Shown: positions 32,572-42,656, numbered from the stretch's first letter. The stretch is 54,669 bases of DNA from WHSY01 sp050700385 (GCA_050700385.1 JBOHGT010000437.1:1-54669); one strand, 5' to 3'. Made by a program: numbers and translations. The notes: generated by a model not told the origin, from the sequence alone.

Positions 32572-34471
32572 GAGAGCGCGCGTTTGTCGAACGGCTCACC
32601 GGCCGGCACGCCCGGGAGCTGTTCGCGGGCCGTTGGCTCGAGCGCCTGCTGGGCTGCGTCCGTCGCGCGGGCCGCCGCGACGTCCTCGCCCGGCGGGGAC
32701 GCCGTGAGGGCGAGATCGCAGAACCGGTGCAAGAGCGTGCGCTTGCCACGCGACAGGTCACGGGTGACCGGCATGTACCTCAGGCTCTCGAAGAGTTCGG
32801 GTGCTGTGACTTCCCTGAGGCGTCGGGCGAAGGTCCGGACCGCATCCTCATTGGAGAGATCGATGATGGTGCTCATGCGCGGGGCGATCGCGTCGTAGGT
32901 CGCAAGGATGTTCGAGTAGACGAACTGCCAGGTCAGCGCCTCGTCGGAGGTGGCGGCTTCCAGCGCGTCGTCGAAGGGCAGGGTGCGCACGCTGCTGAAC
33001 TGTTCGGTGTCGATCCGGAGCGCCGCGGGTGGGACCGGAGCTTCATCGCCAGCGAAAGCGATGAAGCGGGCGTGGCGGTACCCCGCCGCTTCGCCACGGA
33101 TCTCCAGCTCCGCCGTTCCGTCCGCGGACATCGGGAGCACGGTCATGTCCCCTGTAAAGCCCATTTCTGCGTCGTACCACGCGATGAGGATCGACAGCGG
33201 GCGCGTCGGGACATAGCCGCGTTCGCGCGCCTGGATCACCAGCGCGCGCACCTCGTTCTCGTCGAGGTAGATGTTGCAGTCGTCACAGAATGCGGAGAGC
33301 TCCCGCTCAGCGAGAAGCACCGTGGGCCCAGCAGGTGTGTCGACACTCAGGAAGAGTGCGCCTTCCATCGACAGGGACGCGACGTCCGGGTGCGCGGAGA
33401 CGTCGATGTCCACGATGCCGGCGCGTGCCTCGTAGGCTGCGCGGTCATAGGTCGAGGGTTCGACCCGTGCGATCTCGGTGCTGCCTCCGTCCTTCGTCAC
33501 GGACACCGTGATGGGGCCGAAGTCGGCCTTCTCGACGGCTGCGTCCAGCTCTGGAATGGTGTTCGAGAAGTCGAGAGAAAGGATCTTCGTGTCAGGATGG
33601 AACTCTGCGGCGGCACGTCCGGCGCGCGCGGGTCTGCCAAGGGCATTCCGGACGGGAGCCGGGTTCTGGGCGAACAGTAGGCGGCCCCCGGGGACCGCTT
33701 CGCTGTCGCCGTCGAGCCACACGCCCACCGCGCCTACCACCAAACTGTACGCCGGGTTGGAGACGGGCTTTCCCTGCTCGTGGAGCCGCTGCAAGTCCGC
33801 GAGTGTCGGGGCGGGCTCCAAGGGATTCCTCAGACCATTCTGGAAATATTGGGTGCGATAGGTCGACAGGCGCAGCATCAGTCCTCGGGCACGCGGATCG
33901 CGGAGCGCGTCCTCGAGAGGTGCGAGGAGCAGGGACTCCTCGCCGCGCACGATCTCGACGTCCGCTGACGGGAACACCGCCTGCCACGCCGCAGAGGCGC
34001 CACCGGCGATGGGGAGCTGGCCGAGGTTGCGGCCGAAGTTCAACCAGCGCGAGCTCATCCGCCGCCGGGGACGGGCGCGCAGCTGTGGGTGGCCCGGCGC
34101 TCCGAGGGAGAGCTCGTCGAAGAAGATCTGCGAGAGCACCCGGTCGGGTCGATGTCGACCAGCTTGCCGACCAGCTCCACGGGTGCGTCGATGAGCGGGT
34201 CATCGCGAACGTCCCGGTTGCGAGGCCCCGCCGCTCCGCCGGTCACACGCCCCTGTTCGAGCGCGCAGACGTGCGTGCCGAAATAGTTCCAGTCGCCACG
34301 CTGTACCGTACTGGCGATCATCCGCTGCCGGAAACAGGCCACCGTCTCGCCGGGCGCAAGCCTCGCCCGTGCGGTGATTCCGTCGTAGTTGTCGGCATCG
34401 TTGTTCGACACGATCGGATCCCACGACATCGTGCCGTGAAAGTACAGTCGCGGGAACGACAACACGCTCAT
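32568..34471 (-). pseudogene. VioB-like protein (N-terminal half of iminophenylpyruvate dimer synthase-type proteins), one frameshift
   Basis: The first part reads SVLSFPRLYFHGTMSWDPIV, the family beginning (VioB: ILDFPRIHFRG), and continues to ELVGKLVDIDPTG. From 34137 the homologous frame changes and continues LSQIFFDELSLG, TDGDSEA-like loops (VGAVGVWLDGDSEA), AGIVDIDVSAHPD, and CDDCNIYLDENEVRAL to the stop. One base missing in the GGG run restores a 634-residue protein. In VioB of violacein synthesis this region and the ferritin-like domain are one chain; here they are two overlapping genes. It overlaps the ferritin-like stop (ATGA) and the DedA start (GTGA). It may be intact in vivo if the lost base is a sequencing error. 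Confidence 0.7.
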
Positions 34472-35841
34472 GACCTGGCCTCTGCGGCAGTTGGCGTCGT
34501 CTGCTCGTGATCGCTCGCGTGCGCCTCGACGAATGCCTCCGCGGCTGCTGTCGAGCTGAGGAGACGCCGACGAATGTTCTCTTCGGTCTCGGGCCCGCCG
34601 CCCACAGCGTCGATCCGCTCCCGCGCGACGGCGACCAGCTCTCGATGGTAGTCCCAGCGGTCGCCTGGAAGATCTGGGAAGGCGAGCGAGTAGGGCAACT
34701 CGAACGGGGCTCCGGCACGGGCGGTGCCGTTCTCGGTACGCGGCAGCGTGGTGAGGTGCTGACCCACGTCGGAGAGCACGAGCATCTCGGCGAACACTCG
34801 CCGGCTGAGCCCGCTGTTCGCCGCGGCACGCGTCCGGGTGAGCAGCGCGTGCTCGAGCCAGGCGAGCAGCATCCGGTAATGGTGGTTGAAGATCGATGCC
34901 CACGCCCTGGTGCGTGGGTGAGTGATCCGTCCGGCGGCGAGGTCTGCGTTGTCGGTCCGGGAACCGGTTCGAGAGCCGGTAGCGATGGTCGTGGGGTCGG
35001 TCGGGACGTCGAGCGATAAGGCATCTCCGTCGTCCGGCCAGGCGTCGAAGATACCGACGAATGTGAGGAAATGTGAGCGGGTCGTGTTCTCCTCACCCTC
35101 GCCCTGGCTGGCGATATCGGCAAGCAGCGAGAGTGCCTCGTCGCGGTTGCGAACCGTGCGGAGGTACAATGGCCCGCGTCCGACGTCGGCGCGGTAGCGC
35201 GCCGGAAGCGCCTGGATGTCGTCTGCGGTGTCGCTGCGGAAGAGCCCGTCCGGCAGTTTCTGGTCGTCGGCGAAAAGTGTCGTCAGGCGATTGTAGAGCG
35301 CACCCACCCGGTTGACGGGTTGGCCGTCCCCGTCGCAGTTCACGAGGCGTAGGACCTCGTCGATGAGGCGGGGATCCACGTCCGGATCGGCCGGCATCTC
35401 AGCGGCGATGTAGCGGGCGAGAGAGGTGCGGCCGAGCGGCTCGAGCCGGAATGGGAAGGGATAGAACTCGGTGCGGAACGGGAAGTCTTCTCGATCAAAG
35501 TTCAGCGGGCCGCCGATGAGACGTAGCAGGTTTTGGACCGAGGCGAAGTGCGCCATCTCTTCACGTGCGATCTGAAGAATGTCACGACGCCAGCGTTGGA
35601 CGGCGGCGGTCCCCTCCGGTGGGAGGGACCAGGCCGCATAGAGGTACTGGACCATCAGCGCGTGTTCTATCTCTGCCGCGGTGTGCAGCAGGAAGATCGC
35701 CTCGTCGCGCGGAGACATCGGGGGAACGACCTCGAGTGTTGAGTGCTCAGCTTCCGTAGCGAACGGCGCCGGTGCGACGGCCATTTCGCCGACCGATGGC
35801 GGGCCGCCGCCCCGGAACAGCACGTTGACACGATGTCTCAT
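34468..35841 (-). CDS. Ferritin-like diiron protein related to the VioB C-terminal domain
   Basis: 457 residues. A four-helix ferritin-like fold is indicated by AAEIEHALMVQYLYAAWSLP (first Glu and His ligands) and AREEMAHFASVQNLLRLIGG (ExxH), followed by FPFRLEPLGRTSLARYIAAE. This is the PF12902 ferritin-like domain found at the end of VioB and in stand-alone actinobacterial proteins. VioB couples two imine molecules, but stand-alone members are uncharacterised. Both edges overlap neighbours by 4 nt: the kinase stop with its ATG and its stop with the VioB-like ATG. The start at 35841 is supported by that overlap. Confidence 0.8.
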   Translation of the reverse strand: MRHRVNVLFRGGGPPSVGEMAVAPAPFATEAEHSTLEVVPPMSPRDEAIFLLHTAAEIEHALMVQYLYAAWSLPPEGTAAVQRWRRDILQIAREEMAHFASVQNLLRLIGGPLNFDREDFPFRTEFYPFPFRLEPLGRTSLARYIAAEMPADPDVDPRLIDEVLRLVNCDGDGQPVNRVGALYNRLTTLFADDQKLPDGLFRSDTADDIQALPARYRADVGRGPLYLRTVRNRDEALSLLADIASQGEGEENTTRSHFLTFVGIFDAWPDDGDALSLDVPTDPTTIATGSRTGSRTDNADLAAGRITHPRTRAWASIFNHHYRMLLAWLEHALLTRTRAAANSGLSRRVFAEMLVLSDVGQHLTTLPRTENGTARAGAPFELPYSLAFPDLPGDRWDYHRELVAVARERIDAVGGGPETEENIRRRLLSSTAAAEAFVEAHASDHEQTTPTAAEARS

Positions 35842-37277
35842 ACGAACGCCTCCCCGCCGATCTCGTCGGCCGGTCCGTGCATCGGCAGCCGCACCTGGAA
35901 CCGGGTGTCACCGGGTTCGGAGACTACCCGCACGTCGCCGCCGTGCCGGTTGACCACGATCCGCCAGGACAGGTCCAGCCCCAGCCCGGTGCCCTGGCCC
36001 ACCGGCTTGGTGGTGAAGAACGGCTCGAAGATCTGTTGCCGTTGCTCGTCGGGCACGCCGGGGCCCGTGTCACAGATCTCCACCAGCACCCGGTCCGGCT
36101 CCCGCCGGGACCGGACGGTCAGGGTACCCGAGCCTGCCATCGCGTCGGCGGCGTTGTTCACCAGGTTGGTCCACACCTGGTTGAGTTCCGCGGCATAGGC
36201 CGGGATCTCCGGCAGGCTGCGGTCGTAGTCGGTGACCACCCGGATACCGTCGCCGAGTGTGTGGCGCAGCATCACCAGGGTGGAGTCCAACCCGTCATGC
36301 ACGTCGATGCTCTGGTGCGCGCCGCGGTCCATCTCGGAGTACTGCTTCGCCGCGCCGATCAGCGCCGAGATCCGGTGGGTCGCATCAGCGATCTCGCCGA
36401 GCAGCGTCTCGGTCTGCACGGTGCGGGTGAGCCAGCGCAGCGCGGCTGGCAGGGTGGGCGCGTCCACCGCATCCACGACGGGAGCCAGGTCGTCGGGTAC
36501 GACACCGGCTGCGGCCAGCTCCGGGGCGAGTTCCCATGCGCCGTTGAGGCCGTGCTCGTCCATCCACTCGGTGAGCTCGTCCTCGCGCTCGGATGTCTCC
36601 AGCGCGGAACGGACCGGGCGCTCGCCCAGCCGGCGCACGATCCGCTCCTCGATACCCACCAGCCGCGCCAGCGCCCCGTGCGGCGCCAGCTCGGCGAACT
36701 CGTGACGAACCTCGCCGATGCTGCTGCGCAGCGTCGCGGCCGCTCGCCCCGCCGCGGCAGCCGGGTTGTTAAGCTCGTGGGTCAGCCCGGCGGAGAGCTT
36801 GCCGAGCGCCAGCAGCCGCTCTCGCTGCCCGGCGAGGGCATCGCCGGTCTGTACCCCGTAGTACAGCCCCTGCAGCAGGTGCGTCGGCATCGGGTACCAG
36901 CGACGAAATGCCTCGCCGAGCTCATCGGCGGGCAGTACGAGGAACTCGCATTCGGTGATGGCGCGCAGCGAGCCCGGATAGGTCTGCGATACGTCATCGC
37001 GCAGGTAGAACCACACCGCGCCGGCGAACACGCCGGGCTGGTCGGAGCGGGCGACCTCGACGTCGTCGCCGCGCACCCACCGGTAGATCGCCAGCGTGCC
37101 GGACAGCAGCACGTAGAAGCATCGGGCGGGTTCCCCCGCAGCGGCGACCGTGGTGCCCGCGCCGAAGCGCTGCACCGTGCCGCGCTCGGCGATCCAGTCG
37201 AGCTTGTCCTCCTCGAGCTCGGCGAACAGGAACAGCTCGCGCAACCGCTCACCTGGCAGCCGGTCGGGCGGTGTCAT
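35838..37277 (-). CDS. Sensor histidine kinase with N-terminal cyclic-nucleotide-binding-type domain
   Basis: 479 residues, no membrane segment. Residues 12-130 form a cNMP-binding-like beta barrel (FGAGTTVAAAGEPARCFYVLL; GTLAIYRWV). The phosphoacceptor helix is LGKLSAGLTHELNNPAAAAG (His167), and the ATPase domain has QVWTNLVNNAADAM (N box), DTGPGVP (G1), FEPFFTTKP (F box) and GTGLGLDLS (G2). All catalytic boxes are present. The ATG overlaps the stop of the fused response-regulator gene by 4 nt, so that protein, with REC Asp62, is the likely cognate partner. Kinases of this build, next to REC-thioredoxin-reductase fusions, form a recurring actinobacterial pair probably sensing redox state. 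Confidence 0.9.
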   Translation of the reverse strand: MTPPDRLPGERLRELFLFAELEEDKLDWIAERGTVQRFGAGTTVAAAGEPARCFYVLLSGTLAIYRWVRGDDVEVARSDQPGVFAGAVWFYLRDDVSQTYPGSLRAITECEFLVLPADELGEAFRRWYPMPTHLLQGLYYGVQTGDALAGQRERLLALGKLSAGLTHELNNPAAAAGRAAATLRSSIGEVRHEFAELAPHGALARLVGIEERIVRRLGERPVRSALETSEREDELTEWMDEHGLNGAWELAPELAAAGVVPDDLAPVVDAVDAPTLPAALRWLTRTVQTETLLGEIADATHRISALIGAAKQYSEMDRGAHQSIDVHDGLDSTLVMLRHTLGDGIRVVTDYDRSLPEIPAYAAELNQVWTNLVNNAADAMAGSGTLTVRSRREPDRVLVEICDTGPGVPDEQRQQIFEPFFTTKPVGQGTGLGLDLSWRIVVNRHGGDVRVVSEPGDTRFQVRLPMHGPADEIGGEAFV

Positions 37278-38932
37278 CTGTCCGCCAGGTACCGGTGCAC
37301 CAGGGTGACGGCCATCGCGCCCTCACCCACGGCCGAGGCGACCCGTTTGACCGACTCGGCGCGCACATCGCCAGCGATGAACACGCCGGGCAGGCTGGAC
37401 TCCAGGTAGTAGGGGTCACGGGCCAGCGGCCACCCCGGTGGTCGGCGCCCGTCGACCAGCAGGTCCGGGCCGGTGCGTACGAATCCCCGCGGGTCTCTGG
37501 TCACGGTCTCGCCGAGCCAGTCGGTGCGCGGCTCGGCCCCGATGAACACGAACAGCGCCGCCGCCGGCACCGTCTCGGTCGACCCACTGTCGGGCTCACA
37601 GAGCACCAGGTGTTGCAGGTGTCCGTGTCCGAGCGCCTCGGCGACCACGGTCCCGGTGCGCACGGTGACGTTCTCGATCGCCTCCAGCTGGCGGATCAGG
37701 TAGTGCGACATCGAGCGCTGCAGCGAGTCACCCCGCACCAGCAAGGTGACCCTGGTGGCGTGCCGGGAGAAGAACACCGCGGCCTGGCCGGCGGAGTTGG
37801 CCCCACCGACGATGTAGATGTCCTGGCCCGCGCACGCGGGGGCCTCGGTGACAGCGGATCCGTAGTAGACGCCCCTGCCGGTGAGCTCGGCGACGCCCGC
37901 CGCGCCGAGCGTGCGGTAGGAGACGCCGGTGGCCAGGATCACCGCGTGCGCGGCGAGCTCGGTACCGTCGGAGAAGGACACCACACGGGACGGGCCCCGG
38001 GCGTGCAGGCCGGTCACGTCGCGTGCGGAGAGCACCTCGGTGCCGAACTTCCCAGCTTGACGGCGTGCCCGGTCGGTCAACTGCGCGCCGGAGACCCCGT
38101 CCGGAAAACCCAGGTAGTTCTCGATCCGGGAGCTCTGCCCGGCCTGCCCTCCGGTGGCATGCCGCTCGACGAGCACCGTCGACAGCCCTTCCGACGCGCC
38201 GTAGACGGCCGCGCCGAGCCCGGCCGGGCCGCCGCCGACGACCACCAGGTCGTAGAAGTCGGTGTCCGGCACCGTGGACAGCCCGACGGCGTGGGCCAGC
38301 TCGGCCTCGGACGGTGCCCGCAGCGCCGTCCCGTCCGGGGTGATCACCACCGGCACGTCGTCCTGGCCGGCTCCGGCGGCATCGAGCAGTCGGGCGCCCT
38401 CCGGATCGTCCACGCTGTACCAGCGGTAGGGCACCGCGTTGCGGGCCAGGAACTCGCGCACCTGGTACGACCCCGGCGACCAGCGGTGGCCGACCACCCT
38501 CGGCTGCGCGACGATCTGCGAGCCGCTGGATTGCCAGGACTCCAGCAACGCGTCCACCACCGGATAGAGCTTTTCCTCCGGCGGGTCCCAGGGCTTGAGC
38601 AGGTAGTGGTCGACGTCCACCACGTTGATCGCCTGGATCGCTGCGTCGGTGTCCGCGTAGGCGGTCAGCAGGGCGCGGCGAGCGTGGGGGAACAGATCCA
38701 TCGCCTGCTCGAGGAACTCGATGCCGTTGCACTGCGGCATCCGGTAGTCGGCCAGCATCGCCGCGACCGGCTCACCGCGCAGCTTGAGCGTGCGCAACGC
38801 CTCCAGTGCCTCGCGCGCTGAGTCGGCCCGCAGCACGCGGTAGCCTTCCCCGTAACGGCGGCGCAGGTCGCGCGCCACCGCCCGCGACACCCCGGCATCG
38901 TCGTCGACGGTCAGCAGCACCGGCTTGTTCAT
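37274..38932 (-). CDS. Response regulator fused to a thioredoxin-reductase-like FAD enzyme
   Basis: 552 residues. A receiver domain (VDDDAGVSRAVARDLR; phosphoacceptor Asp62 in MLADYRMP; Thr90; Lys113 in LLKPWDPPEE) is followed by a glutaredoxin/thioredoxin-like segment (QVREFLARNAVPYRWYSVDD, about 165-230) and an FAD/NAD(P)H domain pair (VVVGGGPAGLGAAVYGASEG; IVGGANSAGQAAVFFSRHA; SLPGVFIAGDVRAESVKRVA). The redox-active CxxC of classical thioredoxin reductases is missing: the corresponding stretch reads TEAPACAGQD with a single Cys. It may therefore transfer electrons directly or act as a sensor. The start is the ATG before NKPVLLTVDDD. It is the first gene of the coupled chain running down to 31508. 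Confidence 0.88.
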   Translation of the reverse strand: MNKPVLLTVDDDAGVSRAVARDLRRRYGEGYRVLRADSAREALEALRTLKLRGEPVAAMLADYRMPQCNGIEFLEQAMDLFPHARRALLTAYADTDAAIQAINVVDVDHYLLKPWDPPEEKLYPVVDALLESWQSSGSQIVAQPRVVGHRWSPGSYQVREFLARNAVPYRWYSVDDPEGARLLDAAGAGQDDVPVVITPDGTALRAPSEAELAHAVGLSTVPDTDFYDLVVVGGGPAGLGAAVYGASEGLSTVLVERHATGGQAGQSSRIENYLGFPDGVSGAQLTDRARRQAGKFGTEVLSARDVTGLHARGPSRVVSFSDGTELAAHAVILATGVSYRTLGAAGVAELTGRGVYYGSAVTEAPACAGQDIYIVGGANSAGQAAVFFSRHATRVTLLVRGDSLQRSMSHYLIRQLEAIENVTVRTGTVVAEALGHGHLQHLVLCEPDSGSTETVPAAALFVFIGAEPRTDWLGETVTRDPRGFVRTGPDLLVDGRRPPGWPLARDPYYLESSLPGVFIAGDVRAESVKRVASAVGEGAMAVTLVHRYLADR

Positions 38933-39261
38933 CTGGCGGTCTCCCTGCTCATCGCGTTGCCGCACCGCTGTCGGTCACATCCCCATCCTGCCGGAAGCTG
39001 CTCGGCACACCACGCCGCGACGAGGAGCCGCCGGTTACCATGTCAGGTCCGGACCGCTGGTGGCGCGGGCCAGGCGCTGACATCCGGACAGAACCGGCAC
39101 TCGCTATGTTCATCAGATCGTCATTGTACGGTGGGTGACAACGCAGCGACGCAATCAATACTTATCGGATGACGATGCCATCTGCCGATCACACGGAGCA
39201 ACAAATCAGTGGTGCAACCGTGTTACCGTCTGCTCTAGTCGCCATGTGCAGGGGGTCCACC
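38933..39261. other. 329-bp divergent intergenic region
   Basis: This region separates the REC-reductase gene (-) from the MmyB-type regulator (+) and should hold both promoters. The part from 39110 to 39250 is clearly less GC-rich, with caatcaatacttatcgg at 39151-39167. A TTGTAC at 39124 is a possible -35 box but has no convincing -10 at the right spacing. I see no terminator, repeat or small gene. Confidence 0.4.
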
Positions 39262-40080
39262 GTGAATGACGGGGGGCACCGGCGGAAGGAACTGGCCAAG
39301 TTCCTGCGCAGCCGTCGTCAACGGATCACCCCGGCAGACGTGGGTCTGCCCGCCGGACCCCGTCGTCGCACCGACGGGCTGCGGCGCGAAGAGGTGGCCG
39401 TGCTGGCCGGTCTGAGCCCGACCTGGTACACCTACATGGAGCAGGGTCGAGACATTCATCCCTCGGCGGCCGTCCTCGACAGCCTCGCGCGGGTGCTGCA
39501 GCTCAGTGACCATGAACGCCAGTACATGTACCTGCTGGCCCACGGACAGGCACCGCAGACGGCCCCCGACTCACCCGACCGCGACACGGCCCACGAGCTC
39601 GTACGACGTCTGGTCGACGTTACCGACGAGTGGGACTACCCCGTGTACGCCTTCGACCCGGTCGGCACCATCCTCGCCTGGAATTCCGCGTGCGCGGTGT
39701 GGTACACCGATTTCGCTGATCTTCCCGACGGGTATCGCAACATCATCTGGTGGATGTTCACCTCGTCGCAGGCACGTGACTGTTTCGTCCACTGGGAGCA
39801 CGACGCCAGGGACATGGTGGCGCGGTACCGCGCCTACCACGCCACTCAGCTGGTCAGCGCCGAGCGGCGGCGGGTGATCAGCGAGCTCGAGCAGCGCAGC
39901 CCCGAGTTCCGGCGCTGGTGGCACGATCACGACGTGCACGGCCAGTACGGACGGACCAGGGTGTTGCGCCACCCCGAGCGTGGACCGGTCAGATTGCACG
40001 TGGCCGTGCTGCATCCCGCCGACGACCCGAACGTCTCGGTAGCCTTTCACCTCCCGGAGCCGACCACGAACACGCCGTGA
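39262..40080 (+). CDS. MmyB-type transcriptional regulator (XRE HTH plus ligand-binding domain)
   Basis: 272 residues. The HTH spans RRRTDGLRREEVAVLAGLSP and TWYTYMEQGRDIHPSAAVLD, the family signature, followed by LARVLQLSDHERQYMYLLA. The C-terminal half (PVYAFDPVGTILAWNSACAV; NIIWWMFTSSQARDCFVHWE; RTRVLRHPERGPVRLHV) is the PAS-like MmyB ligand-binding domain, which binds fatty-acid-like ligands in characterised members. Such regulators usually control a neighbouring oxidoreductase; here the next genes are broken, so the target may be lost. The GTG start at 39262 follows aggggg at 6-nt spacing; upstream codons are not conserved. Confidence 0.87.
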   Translation: MNDGGHRRKELAKFLRSRRQRITPADVGLPAGPRRRTDGLRREEVAVLAGLSPTWYTYMEQGRDIHPSAAVLDSLARVLQLSDHERQYMYLLAHGQAPQTAPDSPDRDTAHELVRRLVDVTDEWDYPVYAFDPVGTILAWNSACAVWYTDFADLPDGYRNIIWWMFTSSQARDCFVHWEHDARDMVARYRAYHATQLVSAERRRVISELEQRSPEFRRWWHDHDVHGQYGRTRVLRHPERGPVRLHVAVLHPADDPNVSVAFHLPEPTTNTP

Positions 40081-40240
40081 CCGAAATACGGCCGGGCGAC
40101 GGCCACGGGTTGCGTCAGTGGGTTGCGTAGTGGGCTGCGTTAGCTCCGCATTGACCGCGCCACACGTCGCCCGTGACAGTTCGGTAGCAAGTTGAATCCG
40201 AGCATCGATATCCGGTGGCGCACTTCCTTTCAGGGGCGGG

Positions 40241-41001
40241 GTGAGGGGTTTGGGCTGGCAATACGTCGGACGGGCCGAGCAGCTCGAGCGGGTCCGCGCC
40301 GCATTCGAAGGCGGGGCATCCAGCCCATTGGCTATCATCGGTCAACGGGGCGTAGGGCGGAGCACACTCGCACTCCGTGCACTCGAGTACGTCGACATTC
40401 GCCGTGACCTCGTCATCCGGGTCGACCCGCACCCGAGCAGGGCACCGCTCGCGGCGCTGTCGCACGTGCTGCCGGCAGGCTTCGACGTAGCGCGTGGCTG
40501 GCTCCCCACCGTGCGCACAGCCGCCGACCATGTGTTCCGGCTGGCCGGGCAGCGGCGGGCGGTACTCATGGTCGATGACGCGCACCTGCTGGACCACATC
40601 ACCATGCTGGTGCTCGGCGAGCTGGCGCCGCCACGCACGCCGCGCAGCTGGCGGCACGCGACCTCGGTGGCGACCGTGAGGCGGCGCTGATGGTCAAGAC
40701 CGTGCGGGGCGTGGCGGCGTTGCAGGCCGGCAACCCCGCCGCGGCCATCTCCCAGTTACGGCCGGCGCTGGCGCTGGCCGACGGGCAGCGCCACACGATG
40801 CCGTGGCTGCGGCCCTATCTCAACGCCTGCCTGATCGATGCGCTGCTGCTCGCCGGCCGGGCCCGCGAGGCGACCTCGTACGCGAGCAGCTTCCACGGTG
40901 GCGCTCCCGGCAGCGGGTGGGACGTGGCCGTCGCCGTCTCGACCTTGGCCGCACACGCTGCGGGTGCACCGGGAGGACCACATGAGCACGCTGAGTACTG
41001 A
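40241..41001 (+). pseudogene. Remnant of a LuxR-family (LAL-type) ATPase activator
   Basis: The first part (to 40690) begins YVGRAEQLERVRAAFEGGAS with a degenerate P-loop GQRGVGRSTLALRALEYVD and a Walker B VLMVDDAHLLDHIT, as in LAL regulators of polyketide clusters. It then breaks. The second part (40690-41001), in another frame, is TPR-like helices (AALQAGNPAAAISQLRPALA; YLNACLIDALLLAGRAREA). The connecting few hundred residues and the C-terminal LuxR DNA-binding domain are missing. It runs directly into the PKS remnant, so both are deletion products of a former secondary-metabolite locus. Confidence 0.7.
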
Positions 41002-41024
41002 CGCGAACGGTTCCGCGCGAGCAC

Positions 41025-42656
41025 GTGCTCGACTTGCGCGGTCCCAGCTTCGCGGTGGACGCGACCTGCGCCTCGGGCCTGCTCGCGGTGCATCTCGCCT
41101 GCCAGAGTCTGCGCTCGAGAGAGTCGGAGCTCGCCCTGGCGGCGGGGGCGAGCCTGATGCTCAACGCGGACATGTCGGCCGCGCTGGCGCAGGGCGGCGT
41201 TCTCTCACCGACCGGCACCTGCCGCTTCGGTGAAGTGACGGCCGACGGCTACGGCCGCGGCGAGGGCGTGGCGGCCGTGCTGCTCAAGCCACTGGACCGT
41301 GCCCTTGCCGACGGGAACCCGGTGCGGGCGGTGCTCCTGGGAAGCGCGATGACCAGCAACGGCCGCGCCAGATCGGGTATGGCATCGCCCAGTGTGGACG
41401 GCCAGCGGGACGTGCTGCACCGGGCTCACCTCGACGCCGGTATCGCGCCGAGCGACGTGGACTACGTGGAGGCACATGGTACCGGAACCGCTGTCGGCGA
41501 CCGCGTCGAGCTGACCGCGCTCGCCCAGGCGCTCGGCCAGGGGCGCCAACCCGATCGCCCGTGCCTGGTGGGATCGGTGAAGTCCAACGTCGGTCACACC
41601 GAGCCGACGGCCGGGATCGTCGGCCTGCTCAAGGTCGCATTGTGCATGCAGCACGGCTGGATCCCGCGCACCCTGCACGTGGACACCCCCAACCCCGTCC
41701 TGGAGCAGACCGGCCACGTGCTGCGGTTGGCGCGCACGGCGGTGCCCTGGCCGCGTCACGAGAACCGTCCGGAACTGGCCGGGATCAGCTGCTTGGGTGC
41801 CACCGGGAGCAACACGCACGCCGTGATCGGCGCCGCACCCGCACTGCGCTCGGGCACCGAGCCCTACACCGGGCTGCTGACATTGCCGCTTTCGGCGCGG
41901 GGACCGGACGCGCTGCAGCAGCTGGCCCGCCGCTACCTGCGGCTGCTGGACCGGGAGCAGGACACCGGCCGGCTGCGTGACGTCTGCTACAGCGCGGGCG
42001 CGCACCGGATGCACCACGAGCTGCGCTCGGCGGTGGTGGCCCTGGACGGGGAGGGCCTGCTCGACGGGCTGCGCGCCATCGCCTGGGGGTCGTGCTCGCA
42101 GGCAGTCGTGACCGGGCGGGCGGTGCTGCCGGCGCCGCGGATGGTGTGGTCGTTCCCGGACCACGGTGCCCATCCAGTCGCCATCGCACGGCAGCCGCGA
42201 GTGAGGTCGTGGACCATGCAGGTGGCAGCCGCCGCAGTGCTACGGGATTGGGGCATCGAGCCCGACCTGCTGCGAGGCGAGGGCACCGGCCGGATCGCGA
42301 TCGCCACCGTTAACGGCGACATCTCCGACGAGGAAGCCGCAGCGCTGATCGCGGACGGCGGGGAAGTCCGGTTGCCACGCCATGTCACGGCTGGAGCGGA
42401 CGCCGGGCACGCCGACGAGCGCCCGGTGCTGGACATCGAGATCGGCGGGGACCGGTTGGAACCGGCGTCGCTGCATCGGGCGCTCGCCGAGGCCTACGTC
42501 GCTGGCTGGCGCCTTCGATGGGACCGCGTGCAGCCGGGCGGGAGCTACACGAGAATTCCGACCTACCCATGGCAGCGTCGCCGGTACTGGGTCACGAGCG
42601 GATCGTCGCAATCCGGCCCGATTACCCACCCGCCCGGCGCACGGCGAGCATCGTGA
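41025..42656 (+). pseudogene. Type I polyketide synthase remnant (ketosynthase fragment to post-AT linker)
   Basis: The reading frame enters inside a ketosynthase domain just before the active site FAVDATCASGLLAVHLACQS, and retains EAHGTGTAVGD and KSNVGHTEPTAG, so the Cys-His-His triad is present but the N-terminal half of the domain is gone. The KS-AT linker follows. The acyltransferase is almost absent: after RMVWSFPDHGAHPVAIA, where an AT would begin, no GHSxG motif occurs and the sequence soon reaches the post-AT linker YTRIPTYPWQRRRYW. No KR, DH or ACP follows. It ends overlapping the convergent phosphatase gene by 35 bp. It cannot make a polyketide alone. Confidence 0.85.
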
